Shown: one piece after another, positions 1 through 8,973 of the stretch
Layout of the letters: each line of letters begins with the position of its first letter
How positions within the stretch are numbered: position 1 is the first letter of the stretch
From: UMGS363 sp051891935
GTDB lineage: Bacteria; Bacillota; Clostridia; Oscillospirales; Ruminococcaceae
Direction: 5' to 3'
Assembly: GCA_051891935.1 (NCBI GenBank)
Contig: JBJFFR010000183.1
Location: forward strand, 1 to 64,000
Length of the DNA: 64,000 nt
Notes under the pieces: generated by a model
What the model saw: the letters and a program-made list of their open reading frames with translations, nothing else
Databases searched by the model: none
Told to the model about the DNA's origin: nothing
Made by a program: the position numbers and the translations under genes

Positions 1-1
1 C

Positions 2-883
2 GGCGGCTTCGGAGATATGGGCGACATCGGCGATATCTTCAACAGCTTCTTCGGCAGCGGCTTCGGCACAAGCTCCAGAGCTAATCCGAACGCTCCGAGA
101 AGAGGTCAGGATATTGATACCGACATCACCATAAACTTTATGGACGCCTGCAACGGCAAGGAAGTCGAGCTCAACCTCAACCAACTTGAAACCTGTCCCG
201 ACTGTAACGGTTCGGGCGCAGCAGCAGGCTCTTCATCCGAAACCTGTTCCGAATGTCACGGTACAGGTCAGGTCAAGGTCACACAGAGAACTCCGTTCGG
301 CATGATATCCTCACAGAAGCCTTGTACAAAGTGCGGAGGAAAGGGCAAGACCATCTCAAATCCTTGTCCGAAGTGCCGCGGCAACGGCAGAGTCAACGTT
401 TCGAGAAAGATCGCTGTAAATATCGTTGCAGGTATTGACGACGGTCAGACTATGCAGGTAAGAGGTCAGGGCAACGCAGGTACAAACGGCGGCCCAAGCG
501 GCGACCTTCATGTATGCGTGCACGTTCGACCCGATCCTATCTTTGAACGTGACGGCTACGATATCCATACAGATATACCTATCACCTATATGCAGGCAGT
601 CCTCGGCGATGAGATCGTCGTTCCGACCATTGACGGCAAGGTAAAATACACCATTCCCGAAGGCACACAGAACGGCGCAACCTTCCGCTTCAAGGGCAAG
701 GGCGTAAAGAAGATCAACCGCTCTGACCGAGGCGACCAGTATGTACATGTAAATATTGAAGTGCCGAAGAACCTTACAAAGAAGCAGAAGGATCTGCTCA
801 AAGAGTTTGAAGCATCGCTTTCGGACGCAAACTATAATAAGCGGAAGAATTTCTTTGAACGACTCAAAGAAGCGTTTAAGTAA
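2..883 (+). CDS. dnaJ: Chaperone protein DnaJ, 3' part (5' end outside window)
   Basis: Hsp40 co-chaperone that delivers unfolded clients to DnaK and stimulates its ATPase in the cytoplasm. The window opens inside the Gly/Phe-rich linker, so the J domain is missing only because of the window edge. Four zinc-binding repeats follow in order (CPDCNGSG, CSECHGTG, CTKCGGKG, CPKCRGNG), the canonical type I DnaJ zinc finger, then the two beta-sandwich client-binding domains and the dimerisation tail ending KEAFK. The frame is open from base 2, so no start can be chosen here. The stop at 881-883 is followed by a 1-kb gene-free stretch full of inverted repeats. Confidence 0.97.
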   Translation, partial: GGFGDMGDIGDIFNSFFGSGFGTSSRANPNAPRRGQDIDTDITINFMDACNGKEVELNLNQLETCPDCNGSGAAAGSSSETCSECHGTGQVKVTQRTPFGMISSQKPCTKCGGKGKTISNPCPKCRGNGRVNVSRKIAVNIVAGIDDGQTMQVRGQGNAGTNGGPSGDLHVCVHVRPDPIFERDGYDIHTDIPITYMQAVLGDEIVVPTIDGKVKYTIPEGTQNGATFRFKGKGVKKINRSDRGDQYVHVNIEVPKNLTKKQKDLLKEFEASLSDANYNKRKNFFERLKEAFK

Positions 884-1470
884 TTCGTAACAAGTATGTG
901 CAACACACCGCGAAGCGACCAAAAGTTTCGTCCACCTTTACAAAGGTGGTGGGGTTCCAAGGGGCAAAGCCACTTGGTCGCTTCCGCAGAAGCGAAACAC
1001 CCTAAACTTTAGCGTGAAGCTTTCAGCAATAGCGAAATAACTAACAAATCAAAAGCGCAATTCACGAACAAAGGTTAAATCAGAACGTGAGAAATCACTC
1101 TGTAAACCAAAAATTCGTGAATTGCGCTTATTCTGTTTTTCTAAAACAAACTATCCTTGAAGCGTTAAATTACGAACGAAGTGAGTAATTTAACGCTTCA
1201 ACTCAATATGAACAGCTATTCAATATGAACGTGAAAACAATGAGCGAAGCGAATGTGTTTTCACATCAACGGAACATATTATAGGTTACGAATGGTAACG
1301 TAAAATCTTTACTCTCCCGAACAAATGATAACCGCCTTGTTTCGTGGAGTTCTCTGCAAAGGGAGAACCAATAAGGGGGAGAGGAGCACTCTGTAACCTA
1401 TGGACGTGGGCCGTCTCCTCTCCCCCTTAAAGGTTCTCCCTCTGCACTCCCTTTCCTTTATCCCTCTCTT
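884..1470. repeat. Gene-free stretch with nested inverted repeats
   Basis: No convincing gene is seen between dnaJ and the XRE gene. The sequence holds a series of inverted repeats: 912-922/974-984 with a small inner hairpin; 1053-1068/1114-1129, a perfect 16-bp pair; 1158-1173/1185-1200, a perfect 16-bp pair with an 11-nt loop; 1231-1239/1255-1263; and 1361-1386/1415-1440, 26 bp with about two mismatches. Each could form a cruciform or an RNA hairpin. The first, just after dnaJ, may help end its transcript. They look like small non-coding palindromic elements placed side by side. Confidence 0.75.
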
Positions 1471-1921
1471 CTCCGGCCAAACTATATGGACTATTAAGCA
1501 GCTTTTTCGCTTTGGTTTATGGGTGTTCAGCGACCCGTGCTGAATAAAGATATGGGGGACTTGGTTTCCCTTGAATGTTTTTATACATCCTGCTTGTTTT
1601 TCTTTGTTCCCTTCTCCGACCAAACTATATGGACTATTAAGCAGCTTTTTCGCTTTGGTTTATGGGCGTTCAGCGACCCGTGCTGAATAAAGATATGGGG
1701 TACTTGGTTTCCCTTGAATGTTTTTATACATCCTGCTTGTTTTCCTTTGTTCCCTTCTCCGACTGAACTATATGGACTATTAAGCAGCTTTTTCGCTTTG
1801 GTTTATGGGCGTTCAGCAACCTGTGCCGGATAAAGATATTGGAGAATTATTTATCTCCGGCCAAACTATATGGACTATGGACTATTAAGTAGCTGTTCTG
1901 CTTTCGTTAATGGATAATCAG
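1471..1921. repeat. 143-bp tandem direct repeat, two full and two partial units
   Basis: A unit beginning CTCCGRCCAAACTATATGG recurs at 1471, 1614, 1757 and 1855. The first two steps are exactly 143 bp; the third unit is cut to 98 bp and the last to about 67 bp. Full units differ by only a few bases, so the duplication looks recent. No ORF is preserved across units and the array is not CRISPR-like, because there are no unique spacers. The last unit runs into a GGATAATCAGCGTTTCC motif that recurs, often inverted, elsewhere in the window. Confidence 0.85.
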
Positions 1922-1940
1922 CGTTTCCTTAGTATAAGCA

Positions 1941-2381
1941 TCACAGCTCAAACATAATCCCAAACACCATTAAAATCGTAAACGCCAGCGATACAACTAT
2001 TCCAACAACCGAAAGAACCTTCATTTTTCGGCTGTTTATCGTCTGCTTTTGGTGCCATAAATTGTAAATTCCGAGAATAAAACCGAAAACAGGCGCAAAC
2101 GAAAGATATGTGAACAGCACACCGAGAAAATAATTCTTTTTCGCATTATCGCTTTCCTGAAGCTGATTTATATCCCTGTTTTCAACCTCTTCTTTCAGCA
2201 GATAGTCGATCGAGCAGGAAAAAAGCTTGCTCATCTTTATAAGCTTTTCGGTATCGGGGAATGTCATTCCAAGCTCCCATTTGGAAACGGATTGCCTTGA
2301 AACGCCCATAAGCTCCGCAAACTGCTCTTGTGTAAGGTTGTTTTCTTTTCTGATCGCCGTGATCTTTTCTCCGCAGGTCAT
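1941..2381 (-). CDS. XRE-family regulator with C-terminal membrane segments
   Basis: 146 residues. Residues 1-60 form a Cro/C1-type helix-turn-helix (ITAIRKENNLTQEQFAELMG, then SVSKWELGMTFPDTEKLIKM). After a short linker come two hydrophobic segments (about 85-107 and 120-143), so the DNA-binding domain is probably tethered to the cytoplasmic membrane. This layout is common in Firmicutes as small regulators of neighbouring membrane or stress genes, but the target is not evident. A good Shine-Dalgarno (AAGGAG) precedes the ATG. Its 3' end lies next to the 143-bp repeat array. Domain assignment is firm; function is unknown. Confidence 0.85.
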   Translation of the reverse strand: MTCGEKITAIRKENNLTQEQFAELMGVSRQSVSKWELGMTFPDTEKLIKMSKLFSCSIDYLLKEEVENRDINQLQESDNAKKNYFLGVLFTYLSFAPVFGFILGIYNLWHQKQTINSRKMKVLSVVGIVVSLAFTILMVFGIMFEL

Positions 2382-2587
2382 AATTCATTTCTCCTTTTTT
2401 ACGGGAACAGCTCCGTGCTGTTTCGGTCGGTCAGCTGCCCCTTGATTTGTCTTAATTATAAGTTTCCGGATGCAAAAACGCTACAAACTATGGGTTGCGT
2501 TATGTAAATCACGGGTTGCAAATGGCAGATTAGCTGATTTTTTACTGTGCAAGACCTTGTTTTCTTGCGAACAATTAAAGGGAACCC

Positions 2588-2620
2588 CTAAAAAAATCGG
2601 GCGGATACGGGATCCGCCCG
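2588..2620 (-). terminator. Rho-independent terminator of the BMP-family gene
   Basis: A CGGGCGGAT/ATCCGCCCG-type stem at 2598-2620 is followed, reading the minus strand, by a run of seven Ts (plus-strand A run at 2589-2595). It lies about 23 bp after the stop of the minus-strand BMP lipoprotein gene. Confidence 0.85.
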
Positions 2621-2642
2621 GTGATATTATGATCGGTTGAAT

Positions 2643-3800
2643 TTACTTAACTTCAACGTTCTTGTAGTACCAGTTGATTCCGCCTGTGATAGTAGCGTCA
2701 TCAAGTGTCTTGCCTTCTTCGCCGACTGTTGAGCCGTCGTTTGTTTCAAGGACGCCGTCAAATACGTTGAAACCGTTGTTGATGATCTCGTTTCTTGCTT
2801 CGTCAACCTTTGTCTGCATTTCATCTGTGCAGAGTGCGGAGTTGAGGTCGGAGATGTCGAGAAGTCCGTCTGACATTCCGCCGAAGTAGTTTTCACAGCC
2901 CCATGTTCCGTCAATTACCTGCTGTACAGCCTGTGTATAGTATGCGCCCCAATGCCATACAACGGATGTGAGTGTTGCGCCCGGTGCGTCCTTTATCATA
3001 TCGCTGTTGTAGCCGACGCCCCATACGCCTGCGCTTTCAGCTTCAAGCTGTGGGTTGGGAGTGTCGCAGTGCTGTGCGATAACGTCGCAGCCTTCAGCGA
3101 TAAGTGCCTTTGCAGCGTTTGTTTCTTCTGTGGGAGAATACCAGCTGTTTGTTACCTTTACATAGATCTTTGCATCGGGATTTACGGAAGCAACGCCGAT
3201 AGCGAATGCGTCAATACCGCCTGTGACCTCGGAGTTTTCGCTGCCCATTGCTGCAACGTAGCCGATGAGGTTGGATTGGGTCTTCATACCTGCAACGATA
3301 CCGGAAAGATATCTTGCCTGATAGATCCTGCCGAAGTAGTTGTTCATGTTCCTGCCGTTGTTCTTATAGCCTGTGCCGTGGGAGAAAACAACGTTCGGGA
3401 ACTCGTCTGCGAGAGCTTCCATTGTATCCATGTATCCCCAGCTTGTGCCGAAGATGATGTTGCAGCCTGCTTCGATGCACTCTCTGATAGCTGTTTCGGT
3501 AGCTGTCGGGTCACCGTCGCTTACGTTGTTCTTTCTTACGATCTGGTCATCGGAAAGACCGATAGCAGCCTGCATATCCTGGATGCCGATGTCGTGTGTG
3601 TAGGAATAACCCGAGCCGTCAGCAGGGTTGCCGATGTGGATAACGCCGACCTTGATGTCTTCCTTTGCGTATTGGATAGCTGCAGAGCCACCGTTTGAAG
3701 CGTCAGCGGAGCCGCTGTTGTCAGCTGTGCTTGAAGAACAGCCTGTGAGCATAAGAACTGCTGCTGCGGAGATCGCAGCGATGATTTTTGTCAGTTTCAT
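2643..3800 (-). CDS. BMP-family (PnrA-like) ABC transporter substrate-binding lipoprotein
   Basis: 385 residues. An N-terminal lipoprotein signal ends in the lipobox LTGC with Cys21 as the lipidation site, then a Ser/Asp-rich linker and a Bmp/PnrA/Med-type periplasmic binding fold (IKVGVIHIG; GYVAAMGSENSEVTGGIDAF; CDVIAQHCDTPNPQ). Family members bind nucleosides or related ligands for an ABC importer. No permease or ATPase gene lies beside it here, so partners must be elsewhere. The start has a GGAAGG ribosome site. It is a stand-alone transcription unit with its own terminator; a candidate promoter lies in the palindromic DNA upstream. Purine nucleoside as ligand is an inference from the family. 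Confidence 0.9.
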   Translation of the reverse strand: MKLTKIIAAISAAAVLMLTGCSSSTADNSGSADASNGGSAAIQYAKEDIKVGVIHIGNPADGSGYSYTHDIGIQDMQAAIGLSDDQIVRKNNVSDGDPTATETAIRECIEAGCNIIFGTSWGYMDTMEALADEFPNVVFSHGTGYKNNGRNMNNYFGRIYQARYLSGIVAGMKTQSNLIGYVAAMGSENSEVTGGIDAFAIGVASVNPDAKIYVKVTNSWYSPTEETNAAKALIAEGCDVIAQHCDTPNPQLEAESAGVWGVGYNSDMIKDAPGATLTSVVWHWGAYYTQAVQQVIDGTWGCENYFGGMSDGLLDISDLNSALCTDEMQTKVDEARNEIINNGFNVFDGVLETNDGSTVGEEGKTLDDATITGGINWYYKNVEVK

Positions 3801-3832
3801 AATACACCTTCCAATTCTTTGTTTTTGGATTT

Positions 3833-3861
3833 ATCATAATCTTTTGCAGTTTTTATAGCAA
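3833..3861 (-). promoter_or_regulatory. Candidate promoter of the BMP lipoprotein gene
   Basis: Reading the minus strand: TTGCTA (3856-3861), 17-bp spacer, TATGAT (3833-3838), 33 bp before the start codon. The -35 box sits in the outer arm of the neighbouring palindromic element. Confidence 0.45.
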
Positions 3862-4133
3862 GACATAAAAATAGACTGACAAAAGGAGGCGAGGGCAAAG
3901 CTTGAAGAGTTATACTAAACACCATTTAAAATATGGAAAAAATCAAGCCGACAATCTCGAATATATAGGATTTCGGCGCAGATTTTTTCCTGTATTTTAT
4001 TGGTGTTTAGTATTAGGAACGAACCCGTAGGCAGGCTTGCCGCCTGTCAAGGGTGAGTGACGACACTATTCAAGCTTTGCACCGCCGAACTTGTCAGGAA
4101 ATTTTTGTGGATTGCTATAGTTTATATAACTGC
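3846..4133. repeat. Nested palindromic element
   Basis: Outer imperfect arms 3846-3906 and 4069-4133 (about 60 bp, for example GCAAAGCTTGAA at 3895-3906 against its inverse at 4069-4080) enclose a tighter inverted repeat, 3912-3945/3981-4014, that starts and ends with ATACTAA/TTAGTAT. Between the inner palindrome and the outer right arm is the motif AGGCAGGCTTGCCGCCTGTC, which recurs in the element near 37.65 kb. No ORF. It looks like one palindromic insertion inside another. Confidence 0.75.
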
Positions 4134-4251
4134 TTTAATTATTATAAATCAAACAAAGGAAGGTTTCAATTAACAAGATGACAAATTTTTGACGGTTTAA
4201 GGCTGTTTATACGGTGGTTTTCAACAGTTTATGCGATTTTTAAAAAAATAA

Positions 4252-4280
4252 TTGAAATTTTCATAATAGTATGGTAAAAT
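4252..4280 (+). promoter_or_regulatory. Sigma-A-type promoter of the CBS-domain gene
   Basis: TTGAAA (4252-4257), 17-bp spacer, TAAAAT (4275-4280). It lies about 80 bp before the chosen ATG. Confidence 0.7.
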
Positions 4281-4362
4281 GAGAAATAAGTAGTTTTGTG
4301 CCGGATATGCCGGTGCAAAGTTTTTGCCGCCCCTTGTGAAAAAGGAAAGGAACGGACAGACT

Positions 4363-4803
4363 ATGAATATTCTGTATCTGCTTCACCCGAAAAATACTGT
4401 TGAATATCTTTTTGACGATGATACTTTTGAAAAAGGCTATAACTGTATGCGCAGCAGCAGCTATACGGCTATCCCTGTCATTGACCGTGAGGGCGTTTAT
4501 GTCGGAACAGTCAGCGAGGGCGATTTTCTCCGTGCGATCATGGACGATCATCTTTTTTCGCCCGAAGAGATGGGGGATTGCGTCGTCGGCGATTATATCC
4601 GCAAGGACTGGAATCCGCCCATAAAGGTCACGGCGCAGCTTGACGAGCTTGTTATGCAGGTAATGGATCAGAACTTTCTGCCTGTTGTTGACGACAGAGG
4701 ATGCTTTGCAGGAATAATTACAAGGCGTGATATTATAAAGTATTGTTACGATGAGTATAAAAAATCGCAGCAAAGAAGGGTTCCGCATGGAATTGAGGCT
4801 TAA
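4363..4803 (+). CDS. CBS-domain pair protein
   Basis: 146 residues made almost entirely of two CBS motifs (about 8-60 and 80-135; YTAIPVIDREGVYVGTVSEGDFLRAI and NFLPVVDDRGCFAGIITRRDII). Such stand-alone CBS pairs bind adenosine nucleotides and act as energy or redox sensors for partner proteins. I chose the ATG at 4363 over an in-frame TTG at 4324 because an AGGAA site precedes it and the family pattern starts there. The gene overlaps the start of the following XRE gene by 17 bases, so the two are probably translated together and may form a sensor-regulator pair. The ligand and target are not known. Confidence 0.85.
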   Translation: MNILYLLHPKNTVEYLFDDDTFEKGYNCMRSSSYTAIPVIDREGVYVGTVSEGDFLRAIMDDHLFSPEEMGDCVVGDYIRKDWNPPIKVTAQLDELVMQVMDQNFLPVVDDRGCFAGIITRRDIIKYCYDEYKKSQQRRVPHGIEA

Positions 4804-5035
4804 AGAGCTGCGGCGTAGCCACCGTTACTCCCAGCAGCAGATAGCGGATTACCTTTATGTCAGCCAGTCGATATATTCACGGTATGAGAGCGGTGCTATT
4901 GATATCCCCATATCTCATGCGGCGAAGCTTGCGGTGCTGTATCATGTCAGCGTCGACTATATCTGCGGTCTGACCGATGTTTCCGAGCCTTACCCGATAA
5001 AAAACAGGCTGAGGGTATTTTATCCCGAAAAATGA
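4787..5035 (+). CDS. Small XRE-family transcriptional regulator
   Basis: 82 residues, a single Cro/C1-type helix-turn-helix (RSHRYSQQQIADYLYVSQS, then YSRYESGAIDIP) plus a short tail. The ATG at 4787 is preferred to the in-frame ATG at 4751 because AAGAAGGG lies just upstream of it; the longer form would add 12 residues ahead of the domain. Overlap with the end of the CBS gene suggests translational coupling. It may respond to the CBS partner, but nothing in the sequence shows its operator. Confidence 0.8.
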   Translation: MELRLKELRRSHRYSQQQIADYLYVSQSIYSRYESGAIDIPISHAAKLAVLYHVSVDYICGLTDVSEPYPIKNRLRVFYPEK

Positions 5036-5043
5036 CAGGGTTA

Positions 5044-5072
5044 TTGACGGGAAAGCTTTTTTATGGCATAAT
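5044..5072 (+). promoter_or_regulatory. Candidate valS promoter
   Basis: TTGACG (5044-5049), 17-bp spacer, CATAAT (5067-5072), about 67 bp before the valS ATG. The leader is too short for a T-box, unlike that of hisS further on. Confidence 0.55.
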
Positions 5073-5139
5073 GTTTTATGATATAAATGCGATAGCATAA
5101 AATGTATATCGCAGCAAATCTGAATGGAGGAATACAATT

Positions 5140-7761
5140 ATGAAAAGAGAGCTTCCGAAGCTCTACGAACCCGGCGAGGTAGAGGACAAAATTTATAAAT
5201 ACTGGATGGATAACGAATGCTTTAAGGCAAGCGTCGATCCGAAGAAGGAACCGTACACGATCGTTATCCCTCCTCCGAACATCACGGGTCAGCTCCACAT
5301 GGGACACGCACTCGATGAAACGCTCCAGGATATCCTTATCCGCTGGAAGCGTATGAGAGGCTACTCCGCACTCTGGCTCCCCGGCACCGACCACGCGGCT
5401 ATCGCAACTGAAGCAAAGATCGTTGCAGCTATGGCTGAAGAGGGTCTTACCAAAGAGCAGATCGGCAGAGAAGCATTCATGGAAAGAGCATGGGCATGGA
5501 AGGAAAAGTTCGGCGGAAGGATCGTTGAACAGCTCAAAAAGCTCGGCTGCTCCTGCGACTGGTCAAGAGAACGCTTCACGATGGACGAAGGCTGCAACAA
5601 GGCTGTCCGTGAGGTGTTCGTAAACCTTTATAACAAGGGACTTATTTACAGAGGTGAGAGGATAATCAACTGGTGTCCTCACTGCAAGACCTCTATTTCC
5701 GATGCGGAAGTAAACTATGAGGATCAGGCAGGTCATTTCTGGCACCTTCGCTATCCGCTCTCCGACGGCAGCGGCTATATCGAGCTTGCAACTACCCGTC
5801 CAGAAACACTTCTCGGCGATACGGCTGTTGCGGTTAATCCTGCCGATGAGCGCTACAAGGATTTTGTCGGCAAGACTGTTATCCTCCCGATCGTTCACCG
5901 TGAAATTCCTATCGTTGCCGATGACTACGTTGAAATGGACTTCGGTACAGGCGTTGTAAAGATCACTCCTGCACATGACCCCAACGACTTTGAAGTTGGT
6001 CTTCGTCACAAGCTTCCGATCATAAACGTTCTCACCGAGGATGCAAAGATCACCGACGACTACCCGAAGTACGCAGGTATGGACAGATACGAAGCAAGAA
6101 AGGCTATCGTTGCTGACCTCGAAGCAGAGGGCGCTCTTATCAAGGTTGAGGATTACAACCATAATGTCGGCGTTTGCTACCGCTGCGGAACGACCGTTGA
6201 ACCGAGAGTTTCAACACAGTGGTTCGTAAAGATGGAACCGCTCGCAAAGCCTGCTATCGACGCAGTTAAAACAGGCAAGACGAAGTTCGTTCCCGAGCGT
6301 TTCGACAAGATATATTACCACTGGCTCGAAAATATCAAGGACTGGTGCATCTCCCGTCAGGTTTGGTGGGGACATCAGATACCTGCGTTCTACTGCGACG
6401 ACTGCGGCGAAATGGTCGTAACAAAGGAAAACGGCGCAGTTTGTCCGAAGTGCGGAAAGCCGATGCGTCAGGACGGCGATACTCTCGATACATGGTTCAG
6501 CTCGGCACTCTGGCCGTTCTCAACACTCGGCTGGCCGGAAAAGACCGAAGACCTTAATTACTTCTATCCTACAAATACGCTCGTAACGGGCTATGATATC
6601 ATCTTCTTCTGGGTAATCAGAATGATGTTCAGCGGACTTGAACACACAGGCGAGGTTCCGTTCGATACGGTTCTTATCCACGGCCTTGTAAGAGATTCAC
6701 AGGGCAGAAAGATGTCCAAGTCGCTCGGAAACGGTGTCGATCCGCTTGAAGAGATCGACAAGTACGGCGCAGACGCACTCCGTTTTATGCTTGCAACGGG
6801 CAACGCTCCCGGAAATGATATGCGTTACATGGAAGACAAGGTCAAGGCTTCCCGTAACTTTGCAAACAAGCTCTGGAACGCTTCACGCTTCATTATGATG
6901 AATCTTCCCGATGACTTCAAGTCAAAGGGACTTCCCGAGAACCTCAACGTTGAGGACAAGTGGGTAGTGAGCAAGTTCAATACGCTTGCAAAGGAAGTAA
7001 ACCAGAACCTCGAAAGCTTCGAGCTCGGCGTTGCCGTATCAAAGCTCTATGACTTTATCTGGGACGTTTACTGCGACTGGTATATCGAGCTTACAAAGCC
7101 GAGAATACAGGCAGGCGGCGAAACGGCAGAAACAGCACAGCAGGTACTCGTTTGGGTAATGAAGGGGATGCTCAAGCTTCTCCATCCGTTTATGCCGTTC
7201 ATCACCGAGGAGATATGGCAGACTCTTTGCGAGGGCGAGGGTGCGATAATGCTCTCCGACTTCCCCGTATATGACAGCGCACTTGACTTTGCTGCCGACG
7301 AGGTAAGCTTTGAGAAGATCATTACCGCTATCAAGGCTGTAAGAAACCGCAGAGCGGAGATGAACGTTCCGCCGTCCGTAAAGGCTGCGCTCCACATCGA
7401 AACCGCCGAAAAGGAAACCTTCGAGCAGGGCAGACTTTTCTTTGAACGCCTTGCGTCCGCATCCGATATCGAGATCGCAGAAAAGGTAGATATGCCCGAC
7501 GCTGTAACAGTCGTTACCGACAGCGCAAGAATCTTTATCCCTCTCGATCAGCTTGTCGATAAGGAAAAGGAGCTTGCAAGACTTGACAAGGAGAAGAAGG
7601 CTGTACAGAAGGATATCGACTTCTCACAGGGCAAGCTCAACAATCAGGGCTTCCTTGCAAAAGCACCGCAGCAGCAGGTAGAAGCCGAAAAGGCAAAGCT
7701 TGCAAAGGCACTTGAAAAAATGGCAAAGATCGAAGAATCTATCAAGGCATTCAGCAAGTAA
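5140..7761 (+). CDS. valS: Valine--tRNA ligase
   Basis: 873 residues, the normal length for bacterial ValRS. It charges tRNA-Val with valine and edits misactivated threonine. The class I HIGH-type motif (PPPNITGQLHMGHALDE) lies near residue 45, the CP1 editing domain at about 190-340, a zinc-ribbon-like pair (CDDCGE, CPKCGK) near 425, the KMSKS loop (GRKMSKSLGNGVDP) near 525, the anticodon-binding domain at 600-750 and the C-terminal coiled-coil arm at 810-873. The ATG has an upstream GGAGGA ribosome site. It is followed by a clear terminator, so it is probably a single-gene unit. Confidence 0.98.
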   Translation: MKRELPKLYEPGEVEDKIYKYWMDNECFKASVDPKKEPYTIVIPPPNITGQLHMGHALDETLQDILIRWKRMRGYSALWLPGTDHAAIATEAKIVAAMAEEGLTKEQIGREAFMERAWAWKEKFGGRIVEQLKKLGCSCDWSRERFTMDEGCNKAVREVFVNLYNKGLIYRGERIINWCPHCKTSISDAEVNYEDQAGHFWHLRYPLSDGSGYIELATTRPETLLGDTAVAVNPADERYKDFVGKTVILPIVHREIPIVADDYVEMDFGTGVVKITPAHDPNDFEVGLRHKLPIINVLTEDAKITDDYPKYAGMDRYEARKAIVADLEAEGALIKVEDYNHNVGVCYRCGTTVEPRVSTQWFVKMEPLAKPAIDAVKTGKTKFVPERFDKIYYHWLENIKDWCISRQVWWGHQIPAFYCDDCGEMVVTKENGAVCPKCGKPMRQDGDTLDTWFSSALWPFSTLGWPEKTEDLNYFYPTNTLVTGYDIIFFWVIRMMFSGLEHTGEVPFDTVLIHGLVRDSQGRKMSKSLGNGVDPLEEIDKYGADALRFMLATGNAPGNDMRYMEDKVKASRNFANKLWNASRFIMMNLPDDFKSKGLPENLNVEDKWVVSKFNTLAKEVNQNLESFELGVAVSKLYDFIWDVYCDWYIELTKPRIQAGGETAETAQQVLVWVMKGMLKLLHPFMPFITEEIWQTLCEGEGAIMLSDFPVYDSALDFAADEVSFEKIITAIKAVRNRRAEMNVPPSVKAALHIETAEKETFEQGRLFFERLASASDIEIAEKVDMPDAVTVVTDSARIFIPLDQLVDKEKELARLDKEKKAVQKDIDFSQGKLNNQGFLAKAPQQQVEAEKAKLAKALEKMAKIEESIKAFSK

Positions 7762-7771
7762 TTATTATGTT

Positions 7772-7812
7772 CGCAGCGTATATTATCAATAGTTATACGC
7801 TGCGATTTTTTT
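7772..7812 (+). terminator. Rho-independent terminator of valS
   Basis: Perfect 11-bp stem CGCAGCGTATA (7772-7782)/TATACGCTGCG (7794-7804) followed by A and seven Ts, 10 bp after the valS stop. Confidence 0.9.
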
Positions 7813-7842
7813 CAAAAAATTGACGTAAAAGGGGTATGGACT

Positions 7843-8808
7843 ATGATAGAAATAACGCACGAAATACTTGAACAGGCGGTCGAAAGGGAGAAAGCGGATC
7901 AGAAAAAGCTCGCCAAACGTACGAACAGATTTCTTGTAAGTTTGTTTGTAATTTGCGTATTGGAGTTGATACCGATGCTCCTTATTTTAAGAGCCGATCA
8001 ATTAAGAGGGTTGGCTTGGTCAGCGCTGATAATTATTCTTGATATTGTCTATTTGTTTATCGGGACAACTATTATCAGCGGTTCGCATTTTGGAAACACT
8101 TCTATTTTCAGGGTACTACGTTCCTTTTCCGACACAAAATTTTATAAAGAATTGAATTGCTCCGATACAAAAAGAAAAATAATTCTTTTGGAAGAACGTT
8201 TAAAAAAATCCAAGGGCGAAGTATGGATAATTTCTGCCGGCAGCTTGATGGGTTACTATGTTGAAATGAATATGCCGGAAAAAGCAGACGAGCTTTATCG
8301 GCAGGCAAAAAGCTTTAAACCGTCCAACGATGCACAAGCAGCTTGTAAGATAAATTTAGAGCTTGGATATTTTGATTTCAAGGACGATAACGATAGTTAT
8401 TTGCGGTCGTTTGAGGATAATTCGGAGCTTTTGATTCGGAATGAGTGGAATAATCCGAGAGTTATCTATAAAATAGGATTTCTTGCAGCATATTCCAGCT
8501 ATTATACGATAAAAAAAGACTATGCAAAGGCAATTGAGATATATGATTTTTATCGTGAATTGCTCAATATGGCGGCTGAAACCGATAAAAGCATAGAAAA
8601 AATGCGTGATTCAAGCAACAAAACCTGTTCTATTTCCTATGCAAAGCTTTTTTGTCATCTGGGTGACAAAGAAAAGGCTGCGGCATACTTTAAAGATGCA
8701 ATGGCAAAATATGATGATTCGGCTGAGCCGTCTATAAAAAAATTTTACACCGAAACAAAGCAATTACTTGATGAAGCAGGAGTAGATTATTCGGAACAAA
8801 ACACCTGA
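7843..8808 (+). CDS. Membrane protein with C-terminal TPR-like region, function unknown
   Basis: 321 residues. A charged N-terminus is followed by two hydrophobic segments (about 28-50 and 57-80), then about 230 residues of helical, Lys/Glu/Tyr-rich sequence with spacing like tetratricopeptide repeats (PEKADELYRQAKSF; KDYAKAIEIYDFYREL; GDKEKAAAYFKDAMAKY). The likely topology is a membrane hairpin with a cytoplasmic protein-binding domain. An AAAGGGG site precedes the ATG. Base composition is more AT-rich than in the valS and mreB genes nearby, suggesting a less conserved or acquired gene. I do not recognise a named family. Confidence 0.75.
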   Translation: MIEITHEILEQAVEREKADQKKLAKRTNRFLVSLFVICVLELIPMLLILRADQLRGLAWSALIIILDIVYLFIGTTIISGSHFGNTSIFRVLRSFSDTKFYKELNCSDTKRKIILLEERLKKSKGEVWIISAGSLMGYYVEMNMPEKADELYRQAKSFKPSNDAQAACKINLELGYFDFKDDNDSYLRSFEDNSELLIRNEWNNPRVIYKIGFLAAYSSYYTIKKDYAKAIEIYDFYRELLNMAAETDKSIEKMRDSSNKTCSISYAKLFCHLGDKEKAAAYFKDAMAKYDDSAEPSIKKFYTETKQLLDEAGVDYSEQNT

Positions 8809-8811
8809 TAC

Positions 8812-8968
8812 TAAGGAAACGCTGATTAATACGTTTCTGCCGTTTTTCAAAATGTCCTCAAAGGCGGAAACTCGTACATTTCTCAAAACGGACGTTCAGC
8901 TTTGCCGCAGCAATAATCAGCGGTTGCTTAATAATTACGCATTACGCATTACGCATTACGCATTACGC
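8812..8968. repeat. Palindromic remnant plus heptamer array
   Basis: The stretch opens with AAGGAAACGCTGATTA and closes with an inverse copy of that motif near 8917-8930. It is followed by five perfect head-to-tail copies of ATTACGC (8934-8968), the inverse of the TAATGCG heptamer found at seven other places in this window. The array starts six bases beyond the stop codon of the minus-strand YtaF-like gene. Confidence 0.8.
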
Positions 8969-8973
8969 ATTGC

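Noticed and set aside
356..922. Long minus-strand ORF opposite dnaJ
   Set aside because: It runs antisense to a clear DnaJ with zinc-finger repeats and has no recognisable protein pattern.
1471..1921. Possible CRISPR array
   Set aside because: Units are direct repeats without unique spacers of even size, and no cas genes are present.
2952..3698. 248-codon plus-strand ORF opposite the BMP lipoprotein
   Set aside because: Cys/Val-rich mirror frame of a well-supported lipoprotein gene.
3801..4251. Purine or other riboswitch near the nucleoside-type lipoprotein gene
   Set aside because: No conserved riboswitch core was seen; the region is explained by nested palindromes.
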